A DNA stretch of 64,000 bases from an uncultured Pelagibacteraceae bacterium (lineage in GTDB: Bacteria; Pseudomonadota; Alphaproteobacteria; Pelagibacterales; Pelagibacteraceae), in NCBI GenBank assembly GCA_902628495.1, contig CACONH010000001.1:124001-188000 (forward strand). The letters are read 5' to 3'. Positions within the stretch are counted from its first letter, which is position 1; each line of letters opens with the position of its first letter. The notes under the pieces were generated by a model. That model searched no databases. It saw only the letters and a list, made by a program, of their open reading frames with translations, and was not told the origin of the DNA. The translations under genes and the position numbers were made by a program. Shown piece by piece: positions 25,962 through 32,139 of this stretch.

Positions 25962-26353
25962 TGATTGAACAAAGCATTACATATTTAACTGCGATACTTT
26001 TGGGGATTATGCTCTTTTTTTCATTTGTTGTTGCACCATCTACATTTAGATTTTTAAATGAAGAATATGCTAGAAAATTTATTAGAGGTATATTTCCTTT
26101 ATATTACTTACTAAATCTTAGTATCAGCCTAATTGCTGTTTTATTGATCGCTTACTTAAGTGATTTTAGTCTTAAATTTTATTTAATGCTGTCTATTTGT
26201 ATTTTATTTTTTATCTCTAATTTTTTTTTAATGCCATTAATAAATAAATTTAAAGATAAGGGAGAAGAAAAAAATTTCAAAATATCGCACTTTGTATCTG
26301 TACTGATAAACCTAGTGCAGATGATATTTCTTATAATAATATTAATAAAATAA
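25961..26353 (+). CDS. DUF4149-like four-helix membrane protein
   Basis: Four transmembrane segments in 130 residues; the second motif FSFVVAPSTFRFLNEEYARKFIRGIFPLYY resembles the DUF4149/TMEM205 family, whose function is unknown. Start ATG overlaps the ABM stop (TAATG) and its own stop overlaps another ATG at 26353, the beginning of a signal-like leader before msrB. The whole set is probably one transcript. Confidence 0.7.
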   Translation: MIEQSITYLTAILLGIMLFFSFVVAPSTFRFLNEEYARKFIRGIFPLYYLLNLSISLIAVLLIAYLSDFSLKFYLMLSICILFFISNFFLMPLINKFKDKGEEKNFKISHFVSVLINLVQMIFLIIILIK

Positions 26354-26433
26354 TGAAATCTAATTTAAATAAAAGAACTTTTATAAAATTGTTAGGTATC
26401 ACATTTTTTTTCTTTTTTCTTAATGCCATTTAA
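26353..26433 (+). pseudogene. Signal-like leader out of frame with msrB (possible frameshift)
   Basis: A 26-codon ORF, MKSNLNKRTFIKLLGITF followed by a poly-Phe stretch, starts on the stop codon of the membrane-protein gene and ends at 26433 inside the msrB start region. KRTFIKLLG resembles the twin-arginine-like leader seen on secreted MsrB proteins. Deleting one T from the run of eight (26404-26411) would join it in frame to MPFKFAKAV of msrB, giving an N-terminally anchored enzyme. It is either a real or sequencing frameshift, or a short upstream ORF. Confidence 0.45.
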
Positions 26434-26824
26434 GTTTGCAAAAGCTGTTGCAAAAAAAGTTATAAATGAAAATCTCACAAAAAAACAAAAAGAAATAATG
26501 TTTAATGAGGGAACAGAAAGGCCATTTACAAGTGATCTTTTGAATGAAAAAAGAGAAGGTTTTTATCATTGTGCAAACTGCGGTGCAAAATTGTTTGCAT
26601 CCACTGCTAAGTTTGACAGTGGTACTGGTTGGCCATCTTTTACCGAAGCTTTGCCAGGTGCATTTAAAACTAAAGTTGATTACTCATTTGGAATGAAAAG
26701 AATTGAATATCATTGTGCAAATTGTGGTGTTCATCATGGACATGTTTTTGCAGATGGTCCTAGTGAAACTGGAAAAAGGTTTTGTAATAACGGTCTTTGT
26801 TTAATTTTTAAACCTTTAAATTAA
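26423..26824 (+). CDS. msrB: Peptide-methionine (R)-S-oxide reductase
   Basis: Repairs methionine-R-sulfoxide in proteins. The zinc-binding pairs are HCANCGAKLF and HCANCGVHHGHVF, the substrate pocket is in FDSGTGWPSF, and the catalytic Cys is in KRFCNNGLCLIF at the C-terminus, with a second Cys nearby that could serve in resolution. The annotated start gives 133 residues and a cytoplasmic enzyme; the upstream frame suggests a lost or shifted leader. Stop codons of msrB and the convergent pilin gene interlock at TTAA. Confidence 0.95.
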   Translation: MPFKFAKAVAKKVINENLTKKQKEIMFNEGTERPFTSDLLNEKREGFYHCANCGAKLFASTAKFDSGTGWPSFTEALPGAFKTKVDYSFGMKRIEYHCANCGVHHGHVFADGPSETGKRFCNNGLCLIFKPLN

Positions 26825-27339
26825 TCAATATCTATAACTGTACTTAAGTTATTTTCTGCATCTGTACATGGTTCCTTAAAACAACTCGTCAATCTTATAT
26901 CATTATTGTCTAGTGCCGGGGTAGCACCAGGATTAAATGTAGTATCATGAGATATTCCATTTAAATGTATTGAACCAATACTTGATTTGTTTGTGGAAGG
27001 TCCAGTATTTCTTACATAAGTTAATTTTGTATATATACTTTTGTATTCTTTCTCTGTGTTGAATACTACTTGCAAGTGGGGAATAATTAGACCGTATGTG
27101 ATTCCAGAACAATTTAGACCAGAACCATCTCTCTTTTTCATTATCACTGCTTGATCGTCTAACCCGCATTTTGCCAACTCGTTTTGCATATATTTTTCCA
27201 TTATTTTAAAATTTGCTTTAGTTGTGTTGGCTTTAGCAGCACTTGTATACCCAGAATAAGCAACTGTTCCTACAGCAGCTAAAATCCCAATAATAGCTAC
27301 AACAACTAATAGCTCAATAAGTGTGAAGCCTTTATTCAT
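26821..27339 (-). CDS. Type IV pilin-like protein (distal copy)
   Basis: The start is set at 27339, where MNKGFTLIELLVVVAIIGIL gives the class III leader; the tracked GTG start 45 bases upstream is inside the previous pilin gene. Prepilin peptidase would cut after Gly4, leaving FTLIE with the conserved Glu5. Mature part about 168 residues; two cysteines flank a C-terminal loop (CFKEPC). It overlaps the preceding pilin by 8 bases. Similar leaders but different tails suggest a major/minor pilin pair or pseudopilins for DNA uptake or twitching. Confidence 0.9.
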   Translation of the reverse strand: MNKGFTLIELLVVVAIIGILAAVGTVAYSGYTSAAKANTTKANFKIMEKYMQNELAKCGLDDQAVIMKKRDGSGLNCSGITYGLIIPHLQVVFNTEKEYKSIYTKLTYVRNTGPSTNKSSIGSIHLNGISHDTTFNPGATPALDNNDIRLTSCFKEPCTDAENNLSTVIDID

Positions 27340-27856
27340 AATTAACCGTGGACTCCAAATACTTGGTTGAACCGGTGCTATCACCTAGATTAGAACATAT
27401 TTTTATAGTGTTTGAATTTATTTTAAACACTGAAATGTATCCACCTTGTTTAGAGTGAGATGGACATGCGCTCATATATCCTGGGGGTGAGCAGTTCGTA
27501 ACATTTAGTCTGCACCATGATCCATAAGGAGGATTTCGACTATAAAAAGGACTTTTCCAATTCATTCCGTAAATATCTTCATTCATGTAAGTAATAAAAT
27601 CATCAATATCGACAGGACAATTAAATGCTTGGGGTATACCATTTGTGTCTAGATATTGAATTTTTTCACCTATAGTGCACAGGGCTGCTTTTGCTCCTAT
27701 CATTTTAGCTATAGTTGCATGGTTTGCTTTCGTAGCAGAAATTTTTGCACTCATTGTATATCCATTATATGCAACAGATCCTACAGCAGCTAAAATACCA
27801 ATGATAGCTACAACAACCAAAAGTTCTATAAGTGTAAAACCGTTTTTTTTTTTCAT
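27332..27856 (-). CDS. Type IV pilin-like protein (proximal copy)
   Basis: MKKKNGFTLIELLVVVAIIGILAAVG is a textbook type IV prepilin leader with cleavage after Gly6 and Glu at +5. The leader and helix are almost identical to the next pilin while the globular part differs, with several Cys residues (for example C111 and C118 in SWCRLNVTNCS) for a disulfide loop. The ATG overlaps the stop of the ArfA-like miniprotein (ATGA). No assembly ATPase, PilC or PilD lies in the window. Confidence 0.92.
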   Translation of the reverse strand: MKKKNGFTLIELLVVVAIIGILAAVGSVAYNGYTMSAKISATKANHATIAKMIGAKAALCTIGEKIQYLDTNGIPQAFNCPVDIDDFITYMNEDIYGMNWKSPFYSRNPPYGSWCRLNVTNCSPPGYMSACPSHSKQGGYISVFKINSNTIKICSNLGDSTGSTKYLESTVNYE

Positions 27857-27960
27857 TTTTTTTTTCTTTTAAAACTACCTTTGCCCTTTTTAGGTTTGAT
27901 AATTCTAGGTTTATATTTTTTTGTAAATAGGTCTTTTTTTAAAGGATTTTTCTTACTCAT
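27853..27960 (-). CDS. ArfA-like ribosome-rescue miniprotein, 35 residues
   Basis: Missed by the ORF track. Begins MSKKNPLKKDLFTKKYKPRI and ends in KPKKGKGSFKRKKK. The NPL...F...KY-R-I-KPKKGKGSFKRK pattern resembles the core of ArfA (PF03889), where DPLF-R-V-KKGKGSY-RK binds the empty mRNA channel and recruits RF2 to release stalled ribosomes. Its start lies within the end of the response-regulator gene (8-base overlap) and its TGA overlaps the pilin ATG. The overlaps on both sides argue that it is translated. Chance Lys-rich sequence is the main alternative. Confidence 0.6.
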   Translation of the reverse strand: MSKKNPLKKDLFTKKYKPRIIKPKKGKGSFKRKKK

Positions 27961-28555
27961 TGATTATATATCCATCTTTTTTACTTTCTATAAATGAGTC
28001 GTCGTTGAATGTGTCTTTGATTTTTTTTCTTAATCTATAAATATGTGTCTCAACTGTATGGGTTTCTAAATCTTCACCATATTTCCAAACTTTTTTTTGA
28101 AGGATATTCACATTAACTGGTTTATTTTCATTTTTAAGAAATAAAACAGTATCAATTTCTCGTTCAGTTAATTTTAACTCTTTATCAGATTTTTTTAACA
28201 TTCTAGAATTAATATCTAATATATATTTGCTTATATTAATATTTGATTGAACTGAGTAATTTTGTTGTATTAATCTTGCGTTTAATTGATCAACTAAATT
28301 AGAGATTTTTATTGGAAATTTTGTAATACAATGAATTTGTTTTTCATTGGTTTTGTTTTTTAATGAAGAAAAGTCTTTCCAATTAACAATAATTATTGAA
28401 TTTTCTAGAAATTTTCCATCTTCGTTAATTTTTTTTATCAAATCTTTTTTTTCAGTGAAGTAATTAATCTCGTAGTTAAAATAATCTTTAATTTCTATAA
28501 TAATTTTATCTAATTCTGGTATATTTAAAATATGCAACTTTTGTGAATGCATCAA
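27953..28555 (-). CDS. OmpR-type winged-helix regulator with degenerate receiver domain
   Basis: The C-terminal part (about 120-200) is an OmpR/PhoB winged helix: ELKLTEREIDTVLFL, VWKYGEDLETHTVETHIYRLRKKI and the wing DGYIINE. The N-terminal 110 residues have receiver-like alternation, but the expected phosphoacceptor Asp and acidic pocket are absent (IIIVNWKDF where a D-x-x-L-P would be expected), so phosphorylation-independent control is likely. It heads a minus-strand set with the ArfA-like protein and two pilins. Its start lies 8 bases from the divergent L,D-transpeptidase start at 28564, implying overlapping promoters. Confidence 0.85.
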   Translation of the reverse strand: MMHSQKLHILNIPELDKIIIEIKDYFNYEINYFTEKKDLIKKINEDGKFLENSIIIVNWKDFSSLKNKTNEKQIHCITKFPIKISNLVDQLNARLIQQNYSVQSNINISKYILDINSRMLKKSDKELKLTEREIDTVLFLKNENKPVNVNILQKKVWKYGEDLETHTVETHIYRLRKKIKDTFNDDSFIESKKDGYIINE

Positions 28556-28563
28556 ATTATATT

Positions 28564-29055
28564 ATGTTATTAAGATTAAAAAATAAAGAATACTTAATTG
28601 TTGATGAATTTAAGTTCAAATGCTCTATTGGTAAAAAAGGTTTAAAATCAAAAAAAAAGGAGGGAGATAAATGCACTCCGATAGGAATTTTTAAGATTGG
28701 TAAGGTTTATTACCGATCAGATAGAATTAAGAAACTAGAAACAGTATTAAAAACTAAAAAAATTACAAAAAATATGGGTTGGTGCGATGATCCGTATAAT
28801 AAGAAATATAATAAAGAAATTGTTTTGGATAAAAAAAATAAAGGTGAAAAACTTTATAGAAGAGATAACACCTATGATGTTTTAATTGTTATAGAGTATA
28901 ATACAAAAAAAATAAAACCATTTAAAGGAAGTGCAATTTTTATTCATTTAACGAAAAATTATAGTCCTACTGAAGGTTGTATAGCTCTAAAAAAAAACGA
29001 CTTATTAATACTATTAAAAATAATTAATAAAAATTCAAAAATTAAAATTTGTTAA
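28564..29055 (+). CDS. L,D-transpeptidase (YkuD) domain protein
   Basis: YkuD domain with the catalytic motif FIHLTKNYSPTEGCIAL (His, then S/T-x-G-C nucleophile Cys) near the C-terminus and TPIGIFKIGK near residue 37. The start at 28564 (MLLRLKNKEYLIV) is preferred; the tracked start at 28543 would overlap the divergent regulator gene. No signal peptide is seen, which is unusual for an enzyme cross-linking peptidoglycan or attaching lipoproteins. Its stop interlocks with yggS at TTAA. Confidence 0.85.
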   Translation: MLLRLKNKEYLIVDEFKFKCSIGKKGLKSKKKEGDKCTPIGIFKIGKVYYRSDRIKKLETVLKTKKITKNMGWCDDPYNKKYNKEIVLDKKNKGEKLYRRDNTYDVLIVIEYNTKKIKPFKGSAIFIHLTKNYSPTEGCIALKKNDLLILLKIINKNSKIKIC

Positions 29056-29693
29056 CCTCTTGCACCGAATATTTTTGAGCCTACTCTTATAAATGTTGAT
29101 CCTTGTTTTATAGCCTCCATATAATCATCTGACATGCCCATACTTATATCTTTTAAATTTAAATTTTCAGATAATTCTCTCATTTTTACAAAATAAGTTT
29201 TAGAATCTTTATCAAATGGTGGAATACACATTAGCCCAATAATATCTAATTTAAAATCCTCGATGCATTTTTTATAAAAATTTTCTAAATTATTAATTTC
29301 AATTCCACCTTTTTGAGCTTCCTCGCCAATATTAACTTGAATAAATATTTTAGGTTTAAAATTTTTTTTTATTTGCTCCTCTGCAATCTTATTTGCCAAT
29401 TTAAGATTGTCCAATGAATGTATGTAGTCAAACAAAGGTAACACAAACTTAACCTTATTAGTTTGCAATTTTCCTATTAGGTGTAAATTGATCTTTGGAA
29501 AATCTTGCTTGATGCTTGTCCATTTCTCCATAGCTTCCTGAACTTTATTCTCACCAAAATGCGTGTGTCCTTCGTTAATTACTGGCAATATATGACTAAT
29601 TGGGAATGTTTTAGTAACTGCAACTAATTTAACGTTTTTTTTATCTTCAATTTCTTGCTTTATTAAATTAAAATTTTTAACTACGTTTTCCAT
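29052..29693 (-). CDS. yggS: Pyridoxal-5'-phosphate homeostasis protein (YggS/PLPBP)
   Basis: PLP-binding TIM-barrel protein that buffers vitamin B6. The PLP-lysine motif LVAVTKTFP lies near residue 25, followed by FGENKVQEA, LHLIGKLQTNKV, IQVNIGEEAQKGG and the phosphate-binding GMSDDYMEAIKQGSTFIRVGSKIFG at the C-terminus. Length 213 is typical. Its start codon abuts that of the divergent ThiE-like gene, so the two share the hexamer CATATG with no spacer. Confidence 0.96.
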   Translation of the reverse strand: MENVVKNFNLIKQEIEDKKNVKLVAVTKTFPISHILPVINEGHTHFGENKVQEAMEKWTSIKQDFPKINLHLIGKLQTNKVKFVLPLFDYIHSLDNLKLANKIAEEQIKKNFKPKIFIQVNIGEEAQKGGIEINNLENFYKKCIEDFKLDIIGLMCIPPFDKDSKTYFVKMRELSENLNLKDISMGMSDDYMEAIKQGSTFIRVGSKIFGARG

Positions 29694-30248
29694 ATGTTTA
29701 AATCTATTTACTATTATATAGACAAATTTAATAGAGAAGAAATCTATAAATTAAACAAATCAATAAATATTATATATAGAAATTATTCGAACAAATTTAA
29801 TACTAAAGAACTTTTACAGTTAGTGATTTTTTGCAAGAAGCAGAGAAGAAAAGTTTATATAAGTAATAACTTTAAATTAGCTTTAAAATTTAATTTTGAT
29901 GGGGTTTATATACCTTCTTTTAACAAATCTTTAAGATATAAAAAAATTATAAAAAAAAATTTTGATGTGATTGGGTCTGCACACAATATTAAAGAGGTTA
30001 TTAATAAAGAATTACAAGGTTGCACTAAGATTTTTTTATGTCCAATATTTAGAACTAAAAAAAATAGGAGTCATTTAGGGGTTACTAAATTTAACTTGAT
30101 TAAATTAAGCACGAAAAAGGATATTATTGCTCTTGGCGGAATAAACGAAAAAAATATTAAATATTTGAGAATGTGTAATGTCAAAGGTTTAGCGGGGATA
30201 ACTTGGGTAAAAAAAAACGGCCCGAGTATAAATACTGGGCCGTTTTAA
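29694..30248 (+). CDS. ThiE/TenI-like TIM-barrel protein, divergent
   Basis: Weakly similar to thiamine-phosphate synthase and its relative TenI: DGVYIPS where ThiE has GVHLGQ, GSAHN, a phosphate loop CPIFRTKKNRSHLGVTKF, and ALGGI with a C-terminal KGLAGITWV. The GxHLGQ motif is lost and the residues contacting the pyrimidine are not conserved, so synthase activity is doubtful. 184 residues. Its last eleven codons are part of the porin terminator. The start faces yggS back to back; a downstream start cannot be ruled out. Confidence 0.65.
   Translation: MFKSIYYYIDKFNREEIYKLNKSINIIYRNYSNKFNTKELLQLVIFCKKQRRKVYISNNFKLALKFNFDGVYIPSFNKSLRYKKIIKKNFDVIGSAHNIKEVINKELQGCTKIFLCPIFRTKKNRSHLGVTKFNLIKLSTKKDIIALGGINEKNIKYLRMCNVKGLAGITWVKKNGPSINTGPF
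30209..30246 (-). terminator. Intrinsic terminator of the porin gene, inside the ThiE-like coding end
   Basis: AAAACGGCCC (30214-30223) pairs perfectly with GGGCCGTTTT (30237-30246); inside, AGTAT pairs with ATACT, leaving one bulged G and an AA loop. On the minus strand it is followed by nine T (complement of A at 30209-30217), a strong rho-independent terminator 22 bases after the porin stop. On the plus strand the T-tract is weaker (TTTTAAATTTT). Confidence 0.88.
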
Positions 30249-30267
30249 ATTTTAATCTAAAATTAAA

Positions 30268-31353
30268 TTAGAACGCAAGTCCTAAAGCAATTTCAGTTAT
30301 TTTTGAATCATCTGCATCTGAATCCATATGAGGATTTTCGATCTCTATTTGATACGCTTTGATCGACATACCACCCATTGAATATGCAAATTGAATTGCA
30401 TCTGTCTTCTGGTCTACGTCCATATTTGCAGCTTCTGACTGAGCATTGTACGTTTCAGTTGACTCTGAGTATGAAACTGAGAAATTGTCATTTACGTTAA
30501 ACGCAATACCAATTTGCTCACCTTCAAAGATACCACCTGATGTTCTAAGACCTTTTGCAGTAGTAGTTGCTACTGTAGCAGTTTCTGAAACACCTGAATC
30601 TAAGTAAGACTCTGAGTAACCAACTGATACTGGACCAAATGAGTATTTAGCATACCAAACACCGTTGAACTCATCTCTTACAGCGTCTGAACCAGCAGCT
30701 GTTTTAGTTCTATTTTCTCTTTCAGCACCGTATACACCGACTTTAAGAGCATCGTAACTTATTGTTATACCAGCTTCTTGACCAGTTCCGTATACACCAG
30801 AATCTTCTCCTGGAACACCACCGTCACCTGTTTCAGTGTCATTTGCATCTGACGCGTAACCTAAGTCAAACGTAATTGATGCACCACCTAAATCAAATGT
30901 TGGAGACGTGTATGTAACGTGGTTATTGTCCATAAAGTCACCGACTTTGTTTGCAGGCATAAGATTATCAGATGGATCTGATAGTTGCTCGTATGCTGTT
31001 GGAACTTCTTCGTCATATTTGTAATGTGCCGCACCACTGTGATTACCGAACAAGAACGAACCAAATGATGGTGTCGCAATTGAAATGTAACCAGACGTTA
31101 AGTCAGTTTGGCTATCGTTTGTAGCTGTTACAACAGAAAAAGTTGTTCCGTTGTCTAGCTCACCAGAACCCTTGAAGGTAACGTCTTTGTCTGCACCGAT
31201 ACCTCTTCCAGATACGTTGGTTGCTGTTTTTGCTGTACCACTTTTCAAAGTGATGTTCGCACCACCTGAAACTGATAGTTCACCAGCTTGAGCTGATACT
31301 GCAACTAACGAACTTGCTAGCGCTGTAAGCCCAATTTTTTTAAATTTATTCAT
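30268..31353 (-). CDS. Outer-membrane porin
   Basis: Start at 31353 gives MNKFKKIGLTALASSLVAVSAQAGEL, a clean signal peptide cut after AQA; the tracked start 27 bases upstream would place residues before it. The mature ~338 residues are rich in Gly/Ser/Thr/Asp, with alternating beta strands (for example GSFLFGNHSG, ITFDLGYASD), and end in IALGLAF with a terminal Phe as required for BAM insertion. Matches general diffusion porins of alphaproteobacteria (Porin_4 type). Strong Shine-Dalgarno, strong terminator and distinct codon use indicate very high expression. Confidence 0.92.
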   Translation of the reverse strand: MNKFKKIGLTALASSLVAVSAQAGELSVSGGANITLKSGTAKTATNVSGRGIGADKDVTFKGSGELDNGTTFSVVTATNDSQTDLTSGYISIATPSFGSFLFGNHSGAAHYKYDEEVPTAYEQLSDPSDNLMPANKVGDFMDNNHVTYTSPTFDLGGASITFDLGYASDANDTETGDGGVPGEDSGVYGTGQEAGITISYDALKVGVYGAERENRTKTAAGSDAVRDEFNGVWYAKYSFGPVSVGYSESYLDSGVSETATVATTTAKGLRTSGGIFEGEQIGIAFNVNDNFSVSYSESTETYNAQSEAANMDVDQKTDAIQFAYSMGGMSIKAYQIEIENPHMDSDADDSKITEIALGLAF

Positions 31354-31358
31354 AAAGT

Positions 31359-31365
31359 ACTCCTT
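31359..31365 (-). promoter_or_regulatory. Strong Shine-Dalgarno of the porin gene
   Basis: On the minus strand AAGGAGT lies 5 bases before the ATG at 31353. It is the best ribosome-binding site I see in the window and decides the start in favour of MNKFKK over the upstream in-frame ATG at 31380. Confidence 0.85.
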
Positions 31366-31543
31366 ATTGTTTGTATTCATATGAATGAAAGCTTTTTATC
31401 AAAAAATTTGCCTAAAACGCTAATAATCATTAAAAAATAAGTATTTTTAATTAATGTGTGATAAAAAAGTCACAATAAAAACATTGGATTTTCATACATT
31501 TTACTATATTTCATGAACCTTATATCATTTAACCATTTTTTGT

Positions 31544-32116
31544 ATGATTAGATCTAAGTTTTTAAATGTAATTTTTGCACTGCTTATTTTAGCTATCCTA
31601 AATTCTTGCGGATTTTATAAAAGATCTGATGTCAAAGATAATCCTGTAAATATTGATGAAAGAGTTAGAAAAAACATTCAAGAAGGAAGAGGTATAAGAT
31701 TTGGAAAAGGGGCAACTCGAGGTGGTGACTTTGATTTTGCATCTTCTAACCCATTGTGGAGAGCATCAATTGAGATATTTGATTTTGTTCCTTTGACGAA
31801 CGCAAGCTATTCTGGAGGAATACTTATTACAGATTGGTTTTCAGCTGAAAATAAAAACCCAGAGAGTACCAGAGATTTAAAAATAACTGTTAAATTTTTA
31901 ACAAATGAAATTAGAGCTGATGCAGTGGATGTAACCATATTTGAAAAAATTTGTAAAAATACAAATTGTAAAACAAGTAAAATCCAATCAAAACTTGAGA
32001 AAGAAATTAAACTTGCAATTTTAAAAAAAGCAGCAGTCATGGAAAAAGAGGGATTTCAACGTTATTACGAAAAAGTAGGAAAAAATAAAGGCGTAATACT
32101 AGAGAAGAAAGAATAA
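31544..32116 (+). CDS. DUF3576 lipoprotein
   Basis: Signal sequence with lipobox ([10 protein letters not shown], lipidated Cys near residue 22), then [34 protein letters not shown], the conserved core of DUF3576. In alphaproteobacteria this family sits directly before leuS, as here (23 bases). Probably a periplasmic lipoprotein of outer-membrane biogenesis; molecular function unknown. It starts the plus-strand run DUF3576-leuS-lptE-holA. The 190-base region between it and the porin start must hold promoters for both directions. Confidence 0.88.
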   Translation: MIRSKFLNVIFALLILAILNSCGFYKRSDVKDNPVNIDERVRKNIQEGRGIRFGKGATRGGDFDFASSNPLWRASIEIFDFVPLTNASYSGGILITDWFSAENKNPESTRDLKITVKFLTNEIRADAVDVTIFEKICKNTNCKTSKIQSKLEKEIKLAILKKAAVMEKEGFQRYYEKVGKNKGVILEKKE

Positions 32117-32139
32117 GTTTTTATATTTTAAATATTTTT

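Noticed and set aside
31354-31380. Upstream start of the porin
   Set aside because: It would put nine residues ahead of the signal peptide and ignore the strong Shine-Dalgarno at 31359-31365.
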